64,000 nucleotides of DNA from Struthidea cinerea (Eukaryota; Chordata; Aves; Passeriformes; Corcoracidae): positions 538,241 through 602,240 of the forward strand of contig VZTI01000687.1 in assembly GCA_013397865.1 (NCBI GenBank). The letters run 5' to 3'. Shown here in pieces: positions 12,311 to 25,030 of this stretch; within the stretch, counting starts at the first letter, position 1, and each line of letters opens with the position of its first letter. A program made the translations under genes and the position numbers. A model generated the notes under the pieces. It was not told the DNA's origin, ran no database searches, and saw nothing but the letters and a program-made list of their open reading frames with translations.

Positions 12311-15300
12311 GTTTCCCACACGTGAGCAGGAGAGAGAGCGGGGGAGAGAGCAGACAGTGTGTGGGAAGCTTTAAACAAAAGCCTCTAGCAAAAGCCATGA
12401 CATCAAAAAGATGCTCCACAGGGCCATCTCCTTTGAACCGGCAGCACTCCGGTATCACAGAACACACTGGTGTTACACAACAAACGGCAGTGTTAAATAA
12501 CTTTGCACAGAGACCTGAAATGACCAAAAATTTTGAAAGCAGATGTAGTACGCAAAGCAGAAATGATATCTGATATGTGCTCTTTAGGTACATCACAGCT
12601 GTCTTTGTTAGTAATTACCCAAACAAACATTCTGTCCATCCGGGCTTTATTTCTTTTCATTTCTACCCTTCAGACAGGACAAATTTTGAGAGCTGAGCAT
12701 TTTTTCCCTGGTGTTTAAGCACCAAATTAATAATTAGTAACCTAATTTATTAAAATTCAGCATTTACCCAACAACATCCTTAAAAGATCTATTTTTGAAC
12801 CAAGGTGATGTATTTCTGCCCTGAAAGATTGGTAGAATGCAAAGATACATTCTTTGCAGAATACTCCCCCGCCACTGGAGGATTGCTAGGTATGGAGATA
12901 GTTTTTATTTGGTCACAAACTTTCTTATACTTTGAATTAGATCTTTACCAGAGGAGAGCTTTCAATCTCACTTTTATTACTGGTTTTATCACAGTCTTAT
13001 TTTAGGTACTTGTTTCATGTTAAAAGAGAAAAAAAAAAAAATTACCTTTTCAGTTTCCTATTTCAAAACCAAAAAATACTTTTTTTTAAATCATCCTGAT
13101 TGCAGCTCCTTTTTTAAGTCTCCACCCTCCCCCCAGACACGGACCCTTTAGAAAACAGCTTTGCTTCTCCTTTAATCTGATTTTAGCAGGTGCAGCACGT
13201 GGATGAAAGCTTTTCAGCAGATGCTTTGGGAAAGTGACCATTAAAGGCAGGCGATTTATTTCACTGTAAATATGAGCTATTTTTGCTAAGGAGCCCTAAA
13301 AAAAAAAAATTCAGACATGTCAGTACACGAGTTTAGCACCCATGCTTCCAGCTCCTCTCGTCAGTTTTCACATGTAAAATCAGCTTTCAAGGCATCATTT
13401 ATGTAATAATGAAACTTCATAGGAGAGGAATCTGTAACATTAAAAAGCCCCATGTAAACAATCTTTCATATATATACATGGGCAGAGCACTGTGAGACCT
13501 CTCAAATAAGTACCAGTCTAAGGTATTTTTTCTAAAAGCTTTTAATTCTACTTCATTTTTACCTCCCTGAACTCAGAGGGACAATGACTTCACAGATAAC
13601 TGCAGCAGTTCCTAAATTCATAAATTTTAAGACCACAGGAGAACAATTCATCTGACATTATCCACAACAGACACCAAAATTCTTACCAGCCCTTTCTGCC
13701 AGCTTCTACTGAAAGCAAAGCACATCAGTTTAGGAATTATATTTTTTTAAAAATATGCCCATTCCATCAGCATTTGATGTTTGTCTGGTTGATGAACTTC
13801 CTTAAAACATCCAGAGGGAAGCTGTTGAAGGGCTTTTCCTTTTCAGATTTTATTGAGGAGGGAAAGGGAAAATTTTATATTCAAAGGGCTTAAAGTGCCT
13901 GCTAAAGGTCTGCCTTTAAATTCTCTAAAATTTAGGGAACTTAGTGAGAAGGGAGATGGCTCTTCTGCTCTGCTTCGTATTTACACAGTGCAAAGAGCAC
14001 GACTCTCCAAACAGTGTGAGATGGGCTGTAATACCTCACTCAAAGGGGTGAGCTAAGGACAGAATATTTGCCTTTGAGTTTTGGGGGTTCAGTTTTTTTT
14101 GCTTTTGGTCAGCTTTAGCCAATTATCTCCCTCGGAAATAATTTTCCCACTATACCTTCTAAAATTGCAGTTTTTGCTCTTTTTTATTTTTCACCCTTCA
14201 TGAACAAGTTACGCTCTTAATCAATATTCAATATTCAATAAGAAAAAATAATGCAGGAAAAAGCTCTGTAACTTTGTGGCCAGGGATCTAACTCAGGGCT
14301 GGATGGAGGGAGCTCATTACTGGCACGGGGACTCCACTGACCCTGTGCTGCTCTGACCTCTTGCAAAATTCCAGGTTTGAGGAAAAAACCTGAGGAAAGA
14401 GTTTAAACATCTGATGGGGAATAGCATAGCACTTAATAACAAAGATTCAACCACTGTGTGCGTATTTTCCACCTCTTTGATGTGAAAAAGAATGCACTTT
14501 TAATAGGCAGGAAGAGATTATTTGGGGACGATTTCGTAAAAGAAAATGGCAAAGAAAAATAAATGGTGTATGCAAAATATACATAGTGTGGGCGCCCCAG
14601 ATTGGACAGTTTAACAGTGGGTTTTTTTCTGTGAAGCTGGTATTTGTTTTAGGTGTTTTTTATTTAAAATACCTGCTTGAAATAGAACAGGGGGAACAAA
14701 TCAACAAACAAAGAACAACCCTGCTGTAAAGCACAGAATTCCCTCTGTTCCTCAGGGATGAGGCAGTTAAAAGGGAAGGGGCTGCACGTGCACCTCCAGC
14801 AATTCCCTCTGCACTTCCTGGAGACACGGGCTCGGGCCAGACAGAGGTTCCAAAAGGGTAACAAGTTCTTGCTGTGATTTTAAACTCTCTACGGGCACCG
14901 TCTATCTCTGTTTTGATGAGTTGGAGAGATTCTTCTCCATGAAAAGAATTGCTCCCCTCTGCCCTTAAGTTGCATTGCGCTCGGTTCCGTGTCCCGCGTG
15001 TCACGGCTCTGCCTGGAGAGGACACCCTCTGCAAAAATCACCAGCCATGAAGTTTGTCCTGTTCCAAAACCCATTTCAGGGAGCCCAGGTTTGCTACAGA
15101 TGCAAAACCTTAACATGTGTGTGAGAAACTGGACTGAAAGTCACCATTTAAAAAAAATACCAAAACAGAGAAACGCAACTGCAGCATTTTACAGCAGATG
15201 ACATCCAGATAACAACCACAGTTAGAGCTTTCTCTATGAGACAGGGACGGTGCTTTAGCGTGTCCTTACTCAAAACATGCACAGACAAACACAGAAAATG

Positions 15301-16189
15301 CCATATATTTGCATACAGTGCAGTGCCAGTACACAGAGAGCGAGCTCCGTGTGCTGGAATACAGCTCAGAGCCTGCTAAGGAATTTTTCTCATTTTACAA
15401 ATTGTTAGGACTCAGGAGTTTGCTAAAAATATTCTTTTGAAGCTTGTCTAGTCCTTGGCGAGTGTTCCAATTTATCCTCCCTTTAATGGTGTGAAACTGG
15501 GTTTTGTTAGGGCTGGGTACATGATCTCTGCTGCCTGGTGCTCAAAGGCAGCAGGGAAAAGCCTCTGATGAAGATACGTAAGAAGGGAAGAAAGAAGCAG
15601 CTTCTGATCTGGTTATTTCGTGATCAAAATTGCTTGAAATGAACTTTGATCCAGCCGCTATTCTGAGGAATTATAGCTAACAAATAAACAAACCCAATGG
15701 AAAAAAAAAACCAAAACACATCCCTTAGAGCTTTTATTCCCTCCTCGGTTTCCGTGGGCATCTTGTCGTCAGCCACAGCCTGATTTCAGGGAAAACTTCC
15801 CCAGATCTGGCCCAGGCCTGTCGGTTGTAGGTTCCTGGCAGGAGGGACCAAGCCCTCCCGTGCATGGCTGGTACCGTGCGGAGCACCTGGAGCGCGACAA
15901 GGGATAAGTAATAATAATAACTGTCCACTAACCACATCAATGTTTTAAGTATCTCACTTAAGTGGATAACTTGATTTGTAAATAAACTACATTTCAGGAA
16001 TATTTCATAAACATCCTGTGCTAAGTTGGTGCCTGGGGTAATATAGATTTTCATCCATATTCATCTCCGCACAGGAATTCCCGGGAGTTGCTGGGGGTTG
16101 CAGCAGCTCAGGCTTTCATGCTAATTTCTTCTTCTGCGCTTTTTTTTTTATTTTTTATGTTGCTAAATCGTGCTTCAAACGCTGTAGGA
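12311..16189. other. Non-coding stretch with scattered regulatory-like motifs
   Basis: No gene recognised. The segment at 13200-13480 is unique-looking and includes a forkhead core TGTAAACA at 13453-13460. A-runs lie at about 13030-13043 and 13300-13311. A moderately CpG-bearing patch occurs at about 14970-15010. None of the open frames here has splice borders or family motifs. Confidence 0.45.
15955..15964. promoter_or_regulatory. Perfect CACTTAAGTG palindrome (NKX-type double site)
   Basis: The 10-base palindrome CACTTAAGTG places two NK-2 class homeodomain cores (CACTTAA / TTAAGTG) back to back. It sits about 230 bases upstream of the CpG island, inside AT-rich unique sequence at 15900-16060. 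Binding is inferred from the known NK-2 consensus. Confidence 0.35.
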
Positions 16190-16301
16190 ACCCAGGGACG
16201 GCGGCTGCGACCCGCGCTGCGGGACCGGACGGGAGCGGGCCCCGAACCCGCGGCCCCGGGAGCGCGGGGGCAGCGGGGCCGCGCGCGCTGCGCGGTGCGC
16301 C

Positions 16302-16316
16302 AGCGCCATCTACCGG
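16302..16316 (-). promoter_or_regulatory. Predicted CTCF binding core
   Basis: On the minus strand the sequence reads CCGGTAGATGGCGCT. Against the CTCF core CCASYAGRKGGCRSY this matches 14 of 15 positions; the third base is G rather than A. CTCF is the zinc-finger insulator and loop-anchor protein, and its motif orientation sets loop direction; here the motif points to the minus strand. The site contains CpGs, so binding could be methylation-sensitive. Confidence 0.6.
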
Positions 16317-16547
16317 CCGCGCGGGCAGGGCGCGCGGCTGTGGCGCCTGTCGCGGATGCCGCCCGCCCGCACGGGTTCCCGATTGTTTTCTGGCTGCAGG
16401 AGTGCGTTTGCCCGCGCCTGGCTCCTGCTGCTCCTTAGGCCTGATCTCAGCCGCTTAACGCGAGGGCCAAGCCGGTTAAAAACGCGGCTTTATTCACCCC
16501 GCGGATCGTGGGAATCCGTTCGGGCGCGAGGGGATCCCCGGTCCCGC

Positions 16548-16556
16548 GGGGCGGGC
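16548..16556 (+). promoter_or_regulatory. GC box (Sp1-type)
   Basis: GGGGCGGGC matches the Sp1/KLF GC-box consensus and lies in the downstream half of the CpG island, which supports promoter-like use of the island. Confidence 0.5.
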
Positions 16557-16630
16557 GCTGGAACTGGAGCTGCCCAGGAGGTGCCCGGGGGACAGCGCTC
16601 GCTGCCAAGGGGGAGACGAGGTGTAGGTCT

Positions 16631-19600
16631 GAACCGTGGATTTTGTACTCGTGACCGGGAACCTTTTTTATGTCAATTGATTTGCTGCTGGACCATGCCA
16701 TCAATATAACCGGTTTGATTTCAGGTCTGCTGTGGACTGGGGTGATGGGGCAATTACAAATTTCGGTGGTTTTTTTCATGTAGTTTGTCATTATGGCGAG
16801 CAATGCTTTGGCTGTTGAGCTTGTTTTAGAGCATCCAGTTGTCCAGGGTCACCAATGTGACAGTCAGCAATCACCGTAGCACGAGGCTGTGCTGAGTCGG
16901 TGCCCTGTTGTCTCCAGCTGTTCACTCTGGCAACAGCTGGAAATCTCCAGACAGTCCCTCAGACATGGAGGGATCCTGAAATCAATTCATCACCCAAAGC
17001 AGGCGAGCCCCTGGCCCGGTGAGCACAAACCACCTGGCTGGCTCTCTGTGTGCTTTTGCTTTGTTAGCTGCAGGGAGCCAGATCTAAAGTGTCTCTGCCT
17101 GGAAACTCCTGGCTAAAGCAGCGATCCACGGCCTTGCTTCTGATTTAATGTGACATCAAGGCTGGGAAACAATATTATCCCAGTGTTTTCCTGCAGCAGA
17201 GAAACCACGATCGGCTGTGGTTGGTGTTTAAGAGACCCCTGCAGAAAGCGTGGTATGGCTCACTCAAAGAGGTCCTCCTGCAAGGAATGATGTTAAGGTA
17301 TTTTTCTCCTGAGTATAATTGGTCTGTATCTCTGTTTTCAGATGTAACAAAAGCTGCTCTGCGTTTCTGGAGCTTTGAATGTTGTGATTTGCACTTTAGG
17401 AGTTCACATTAGGGGAGAAAGTGTTCCAGAGGTTTGGTTATTATTTGGTTACCCTGCCTCTCCGGACTTTCATATTTCTTTCTGTATAGATTTTTCCCGT
17501 GTTTCTGCTATCCTTAATATAGAGAGAACTATTTTAAATATTTTCAGTTTCTAAAGGGAATGTCTGGTACCAAGTGCTCATAAAATAAGAGCAAATTATC
17601 TTCGGGGGATAGAAAATACAACCCAATGGACATATTGTGCTTTTTTCATGGAAAAGTACTTTTTAATATATTAATTACATTTGGGATGGATAGGACAACA
17701 GCATGGGCTTTTGGAAGGAAAGAACAGAAATCTTTGGGGTTTTAAACTGAAGGGGTGAGGGACTGGGACTGGCAGATTTCCACCACAGTTCTGCAATTCC
17801 CTGGGTAAAAACTGGTAACAAAATCTCTGCCCTATTTCTGCTGGAAATAAAGCAGTTCTGAGGCTGGCAGTCCAGGGGCCTTGTGGGCATTGAAGACTGG
17901 CAGGGAATTCTGGGGAGAAAATGGAACTTCATGTAAGCTTGTTGGTCTTCCTTGCACTGAGAGCTGCAGACCTTGGGCTGTGGCTTTCTCTTCCTCTGGG
18001 AGCAGGAATCATCTGGAATTATTCCTGTAGGAGAAACTTGAGCTGGCCAGAGGTGAGGCTTTCCTGAGCCCTGGAGTCTCTCCAGAGAGGAGATAAAAGC
18101 TGAGTGTTGTTTGGAGGTGGCTGGTGGCTCTCCGAGGGCTCTGGCTGGGCTCCACATCTGCCTGGTTGTGAACCTGCCTCACCCTAGAGAGGCAGAAATT
18201 TTTTTGATTAACGCTTTGGTTTTGGTTTTATCCTGAAGGTGAGGTAAATATAAGACCTCCTCTTGTAGAGTTCCTTCCAGTCTTGGCTGCAGGACTAAAT
18301 TTTGTCTGGAGCTCAGCACTATCCAAGCCTCAGGTGAGATGCACAGACCCCTACAAGAGAAAGCAGAGAGCTGAGTGAGGGCTGAAGTCCTCCCAGTTCC
18401 ATCAGTTTTGCCTGGCTAAGGGCGCAGGCATTTGGCTACAAATTAATTCAGTTTAGTTTTCACCCAGAGAATGCTACAAACTCCCCAGAAAGATAGATTT
18501 AATTTTTTTTTCCTCGCTAACACAATCACAAAATAATACAAACTTCTCCCCACAAAGTGTTGATTGTTCTATAATGGAATCGTAAGTAATTTTGTAGTCG
18601 CTTTGGGGAAAAAGCAAAAACTGTTCTTAGCACCTGCTGTATGATATCACAAAGCTACGGCTCATAATGATTCTAATATGTGAAGGCAGTTGCATAATAT
18701 CATCATATTACAGTTTGTATAAGGAAAAAAATCACGGACAAGAGATTGCCAGTAGAAACTCTTCCTGAATGCTATTTTTTTCCTCATTGCTGTTCCTCTG
18801 TCTCAAAATATCTTTGCATTTTCCTTGTCAGAGTCTGTAGGTTTCATTGGTGGAAATAACAGCCAGCAAATAATGAAGAGGGAAGGGAAAAAAAAAATCA
18901 CCGCATTTTTAAAAAAAAATGCATTTTTCTATAGATGCTAATGTTCCATAAAGAGATGCAAAAGGAAGAGAAAAAGATACTAGATAGCACAGCTGCATTG
19001 AATTGCAAGACAGCTGGAATTTTTCAATGTAACCAGATTTTAGATGAGTTTTCTTTTCATTTCTCTATAATAAGATTTTTGTAAACCACAGTCCTAAACA
19101 AAATCTTGGTGGTGATGATGAAAATAGTGAAGAGCAGTGCTGCTTGTGCGGTGTGTGTGACAGTCAAAATACGAGGCCAGATCCTTCGGAGCTATAAACC
19201 TGTGTCAGCAGAGCCTCGCAGTTTCCATTGGCTGCAGAGCCGCAGGCCCTGAGTGTAAGGATTGCAGCATCCAAAGGGATATTGCCTAGCGGTCAGGATG
19301 CCCTCAATGCCCTCAGCTGAATGGATGAGAATGAAAGAAATTTCAGGCAGAGCCTCTAATAATACTTCGAGCTGAATCAGAATTTGCCCTGCAAAATCCT
19401 GGGCAGCACATACCAAAGCAGCTACTCCAGCCTTGGAAGAAATCCAAGATGCCTCTGCCTCACGTCCAGACTCTCAGTCTGACCTCTCCGAGCGATAAAT
19501 AGTGAGTTCACATTTCACCCTGATCCTTCCTGAACCTGCCCCCTTGCAGAGGGCTCGGCGTAGGAGAGGTCAGGGCCCTCGTGGGCATGCAAAGGTGTGA

Positions 19601-22600
19601 TAAAAGCAGAGAAGTTCTGGTGCTCTCTCTCTCCCTCGCTCCCTCCCTCATTACATTCACTCGGGTCAGCGTGGTTTGACTCCTCAGCGGACAGAAGAGC
19701 AAGAGGCATTTCCAAGCGATAGTTCCTGTTCTGCCACCTGCCTGCCATGTGCTCTTTAGCAACTTACCTCATCTCAGCTGGTCTGTAAAACACAGGGCAA
19801 ACGCAGCCTTACAGAAGAATAATACAGATTCTCAACCCGTGAAACACCTCATTGAGAAGCCAGAGTGTTCAAATGTTTTGGATACCTTAATACACACAAC
19901 TTGCCAGAAATAAAACCCCAGGAGGATTTTTTAATGCACCTTAGCGGGGCAGAAAGCACTACTTGGCTGTCTGCTGTTGGAAAGTAGTCTCTTGACATTC
20001 TGTACTACACCCTAACAACATCTTCCTTTGAGCTAGGAATCAGTGCTGTATTCATTTTTCTGTTGTGGTTGCTTTAAATTCCTAAACTGGATCAGAACCA
20101 ATGCCTTTTTCTTGTGGCAGCAGGGGGGTGATTTAGTTAATGCTGGGCTCGGGTGCCAAATCATGAGTTCCAACTTATTCCTATCAGTGGTCATCCATCA
20201 CCAAACTTGGGGGAGTGAGGCAGAAATATAAGCACACTGACAATTTGCCAGAATGATTTAAGACCTGGCATTTAAGAGTTCCTGTTGTAGTTGTTCTTTT
20301 GACATGTCTCCTAATTTGCTCCCATCTTGAAGACACTCACTACTCTAAGACTTAAACAATCTTCATCTGGGAATGGAACTCAGCAGCAGGAACAGGGGGG
20401 CCTTATCCAAGGGTAAGGTTGCACAAGGGCAGACAAACCTCCTGACTTCTGCGTCATCAGCAAACATAGATGTGCCTGTAGGAATGCTGCTCTATTGGCT
20501 TTGCCTCTCACAGGGGAGGAGAAGGCAAAAAGCAATATGCATTATTGATCAGAATGTGCAGGTGAATGAAGATGGACAAGGATAGGTCACAACTTTATTA
20601 ACTCCATGTAGCCAGCACTTGCACAGATCCAGGGCTGAGTTATGCTGTCTGGATATGCTGGATCACAAAGAATAGTGATCTACAGATCCACCCACTCCTT
20701 CCTCCAAATCCTTCACCATCGTTTGCAGATGTGGTACCAAGACTTCCTTGGTGCCACAGGCACAGATTCCAGCAGCAGTATCCAAGGCTGCCAGTGTTGT
20801 GGGAGCTGGTCTCTCCATCCTGAGCCTTAAAACAAGAGCCACGACTGAGCTGCAGTGCTGGGATGAGAGATGCAAGCTTGTCCCTCATGGACACAGGGAC
20901 GGATCAGCTGCCAGCTCTCACTTACCCTTCGCACACACAGAGAAATGCAGCAGAACCTGCTGTAACTCGCACTGCCCCGTTACCGTCTTTGCCTGCTGGC
21001 TTTACTCATGTCCTAAACACCCTCTCTGTGCTCTCCTGTGACAGTCATTCACCATAGTAACAAGAAAGTCAAGAAACACAAAAGCTGTGGAAAAAGCTGA
21101 ACGCAACCAAGGTGGAGCAAGTGCTGTTTAGGCAGAGTGCACTGTGCTGCAGTGAAGTCACGAAAACCCTCTCAGCACAACTCTAGACTGGCAGAATAAC
21201 TGAGCCTCTGAATCCTCTCGATGGGATTTAATTGCCTCTGAATAGATTGCAGCTTTCTGCGATTCATTTGCTCCTCACTATGGATCACTGGAACATTTTC
21301 ATGGTCACAAATGTTCACAGCAAAACTGTTCAGGGAAGTATGTGACGGGCAGGAATCCAAGTGGGTTGTTTTGGTTTTCATTCTGGTTAGATCCACTGAT
21401 CACAGGTTGCAAAAGGTTTTCTTGTCTGTTGCAGGATGTTTCCCTCTCTCACATTAGTCTGACATTATGACATTATCTGTCAGAAATGACAATTAGTGTG
21501 TGCTGTTCTCAAAGGTTTTATATTAAGATTGGTACCACCAGCAACAACCTTGAAGAGTTGCACAGAAAACCAATCATGGATACATGGCTAGAGTACAAAA
21601 GTACTTAAAATAGGTAAGTTTACATCTTGGACTAAAATTTAAACATATTTACATGTATGTTTAATGTTTGTGTGCATGAACAGCACCTTTTGGACATGAA
21701 GTACATGAAGACTGGCCTGTTTTCCAAGTTTTTTGTCCCAGTATATAATTTTTCATGGAATATTTCATGATTGGGTGGACAATGGAAGTCAATTTTTTGA
21801 ATGAGAATGCATATGAGATGGCATCTGCTTTACCACGAATTTACTCCTGCATTTGCTCAGAATTTTGTAGAGCTGTTTTTTTGAGTGTTCCCACTGTTAA
21901 CTATGTTCAATACAGTAGATGTAGAAAGCAAATAAAAAGGGAATGGGAAGGCTCTCATGGAAACTGTTAGGCTGTGTCTGCTCAGCTCTTCTCAGCACTC
22001 AAGATCTGAAAATTGCTGCTAAATTTTGAGTTGATTTGATATGCCATCATTGCTACAAAATGAATTTGGAGCACAGCATCCCAAAAATATATAAATTGAA
22101 GTACTAGATTTAGAGCCTGTGTTTGCTCTTTGCAAGTAACACAACTTGCATGGACATAAAAAAAATGCACTTTCTCTTCGGATGTAAGGTAAAGGAGACT
22201 ATATGGAGAAAGACCACAGCCTGGCCATGCCTGATGTGGCCCAGTGCCCTGGCTCCAAAGAGCTTTGATAATGACTTAGTAAAAAAAGAGTGATCTGTGC
22301 TTTGGTGAAGCTTTTTCTTCCCAAGCCAGCCAGCAGTAACCTTGTCCTAGAAAATGTGGGGATGTGCCACTGTTGTAAAGATCCACTCTTCCTTTTTGGT
22401 GCACTTTTAAGTTAGGGAAGTGCTACTCAAATGCCCTTGAAAATCTTTAAGAAGGGCTCTTGGAACATTTTTTTTTCTTACTTCATTCTTTCTTTCATTC
22501 TGTATCCATCCATATGATTCCATCTGTTGGTCCAAAAGGCTCAATATGACACTGACAACAGACCAAGTTTCTTTCAAAATTTCTCCTTTAATTTAAGCCA

Positions 22601-23248
22601 TTTTTTCCTAGGAAAATATCAAACCCAAGAAATCTATATTCCAAGCCCATTTGAAAGGGTAATAGAACTAATAGGGAAATGGTTTGTATTTATTTTTAAA
22701 ACAACCCCCTGAGTATCACATGTTGTCAAAGCTAAGTGAAACATTGCAAGTGTCAAGTTTATGTCTGTACCCAGCCGTGATGCCTGAGCAGGTTTCAAGG
22801 TCTCAGCGTGCCAAACACTGACACACACACACTCTTAACTTCCTGCACTGGAATCTTTCCCTGACTTTAATGCAGGCATCTCTGCGGGATCAAGGCCGGT
22901 ATTCGTGCAGATACATCAGCTGTCTCTCATGCATCTCTCTTATGTCAACCAGTTCTGCTTCTGTTGTGGTGATTTTTATTAATTGGCTACTAGGGAAGCA
23001 CAGTAAGACTCTATCCATAAAGAATATGGGAAAATATGGGAGATGGAGGTGATGGAAGAGCAAAGTAAGAGAAAGGACAGATTTCATCTTGAAGTGGTGA
23101 CTGAATCCATTTGCTTTAGAGTCAGTGACAGGACAGTTCCACCAACACTCTCTTCTCTGGGCAAAGCTGACTTGCTTCTCACCATGTGCCAACAAATTCC
23201 TGCTACACATCACTTCTCTTCCTTTACCTGGCTTCTTATAGTCACATT
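16631..23248. other. Non-coding stretch, no gene recognised
   Basis: The block at 18480-18740 is unique and AT-rich and may be a regulatory element. The minus-strand open frame of about 160 codons at 17675-18157 has no recognisable domain or splice borders. AG|GTAAGT-like donor sequence occurs near 21612 but no matching exon is evident. A pyrimidine-rich simple tract lies at 19622-19650. Confidence 0.45.
19173..19240. repeat. Possible decayed hairpin-type repeat end
   Basis: The segment begins GGCCAGATCCTT and continues with a CAGCAGAGC...TTCCATTGG arrangement. This resembles the left half of the old palindromic repeat family best preserved at 25890-25973 and at 39830-39920. Similarity is judged by eye and the copy is degraded. 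Confidence 0.3.
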
Positions 23249-23896
23249 ATGTCCCATGAAAACACAGACAAAAAAATACAAAACACATCACAAAGCAAAA
23301 GCTCTTTCCGTGCAATAGGTTTATCCCAGGATGTATCAGTGACAGCTCCAGAGCAGAAATTTACAGCCAGTTTGAGGTACTATCAGCATGCCAGGACTAA
23401 AAAGGGACCAAATGAGTCACGGTGTGAGGGAGATGATGTCAGCCCAGACACAGCACACCATATTCCTGGGATAAAGGAACAATGCAGAAACCAGCAGTGG
23501 GTAACAGATGAGGTATTAGGCCTAGCGGGGAGAAGACAAGGGCTTAAATCAAAAGGACATCCTGATGAGACTGGATGTAAGCTGAGCACACAAGCCTTCA
23601 AGGAGGGATATGAGAGGTGGTTAGACAAAATACTGCAGGAATTCATCCACAGTGAGCAGTGCAGGAGTTGGAGCAACAGGACAGGAGAGGTGGATGCAAA
23701 GGGACTTTTCAGCGCTGTCAAGGAAATTGGCCAAATGCTCCCTCCCAGAGGCAGTGTCATCAGGGCAGCATATGGCAAAAAGGGAAAAAAAAAAAGAAGG
23801 AAAGTAATGGAAAAAAGAGACAGGAATATTTTAAGAATCTTAGCTTTTGCTAAGTTGCAGAAGAAGTCTGTGGACAATCTGGGATTTCAAGCCTAA
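23249..23896 (+). other. Longest ATG-initiated open frame, unknown, possibly chance
   Basis: A single uninterrupted frame of 215 codons starts at an ATG (residues MSHENTDKK) and ends at a TAA. The product would be hydrophilic, with no signal peptide or membrane segment in the ATG form. It has a strongly basic region near the C-terminus (GKKGKKKRRK). No family motif is recognised. The minus strand is also open across 23383-23877, so stop codons are generally depleted here, which weakens the coding case. There is no clear splice or promoter context. It could be a chance frame, an exon of a long non-coding transcript, or a lineage-specific gene. Confidence 0.15.
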
Positions 23897-24891
23897 TCTT
23901 TAGAGTTGGTGCAGACCATAAGCTCATCTCCCACATTCATATTTTTGCAATTTCTTCTGATGGTGTAACGTGAAAAGATTTTTATATTTAAAATATTTAA
24001 TATATTTATCCTATTAACATGATGCAAAATAGTCAATAATTTACATATATTTACATCTAATGTTCATTTATAGGCAGACAAATATAAATTTACCAGTGTG
24101 TGTGCATATGGCTGTAACATATGATTAATACACTGTCAGCATAATCTAACAGCTCAGAACCATCAGTTGTGCAAATAGTCCTTTCTAGCCATGTTTCCTA
24201 CTGCTATTTAACCTTTCTCCTTCCCTTCCTCCCCCCTTTCACAGTCTGTCTCACCCACCCGCGCTTCAGTAGCCTGCCTTAAAATAGCAGGCAAGGTCTG
24301 TGCAGTGGCGACTCTTTTAATACATATTTCACAATGCCTAAAACATTAGGGGATCTCTTCTTAGAGGCTTTTGGATATGAGAGGAGTAGAAATTAACAAA
24401 AAATATTCCTTCCTCCCAGAAATCTTAGTGCACAACTAAAGCCTCCGGAGTAATGCTCTTGATTCACTGTCCAGCCTTAGGTAATAAATAGCTTAATGTC
24501 CCATTCCTGGCACACCAAAGAGTCATTTTTGGTCTAGGACTCTGTCACATCTTCCTCCTGTCTGCCATGCCCTGATCACACAGCCCCTGCAAAGGCCAGA
24601 GCAGATTGTGCCATCACACGTGGATCGAGCAGCAAGGTCACACAGGAGCCTGGCCACAGAGTAACAGCAGCTGTGCCAAATAACTTCCCAGATCTCTTAG
24701 GTGGAAAGAAGCTAAGCTGTCCAAGTCCAGCCCCAGCTATCCTTCATAGGGCTTCTGTTTTCAATAATCTCTCCCAAGCATGGAAGATTAGTTTGTTCCT
24801 AGAGCAGCGATGTCCAGCACACACATGAGTAATGGCTGTATCATCGCAGCGCTGACTTGCATTTCATGATACAATATATTTTTCATGCTTT
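23897..24891. other. AT-rich non-coding stretch
   Basis: Strongly AT-rich from 23960 to 24140, with many TTTA/TAAA and ATTA cores, then mixed composition. A small hairpin GCCTGC (24272-24277) / GCAGGC (24287-24292) surrounds an AT loop. No gene is seen. The 23930-24360 part looks like a possible conserved regulatory block. Confidence 0.35.
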
Positions 24892-25030
24892 ATGGCCCAA
24901 TCCTGAATTTTTTATTTGATGTTGGTGATTCTTCATCCTCAAAACAGTCCTGTTGACTTCACAGGACTCTTCGGACTCCCCATGAAAGTGAAGTTTATGG
25001 TCTCACTCATGTTTCTCCTTTATGGCCCAA
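24892..25030. repeat. Degraded copy of hairpin-type repeat
   Basis: The segment starts with GGCCCAATCCTGAA and includes TGTTGACTTCACAGGA in the middle. This arrangement is typical of an old palindromic repeat class in bird and reptile genomes, where CCCAATCCTG ends flank a TTGACTTCA centre. The right arm is too decayed to close the palindrome convincingly. Confidence 0.4.

Larger units (their letters stand above)
16190..16630. promoter_or_regulatory. CpG island
   Basis: Composition switches abruptly to very GC-rich with dense CpG. I count about two dozen CpG dinucleotides within 16201-16320 alone, far above the flanks. The island contains a GC box, a CTCF-like core and a TTAAAAA stretch near 16477. 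In birds such islands usually mark a promoter, including those of non-coding RNAs, or a CpG-rich regulatory element. No first exon with a clear start and donor could be defined. Frames running through it are open partly because GC-rich DNA has few stop codons. Confidence 0.8.

Noticed and set aside
16088..16709. Two open frames crossing the CpG island
   Set aside because: GC-rich DNA has few stops; the arginine/alanine-rich products look like composition artefacts and no start or donor was defined.
17675..18157. 160-codon minus-strand open frame
   Set aside because: No domain, splice borders or start context, and the length is within what chance gives in 64 kb.
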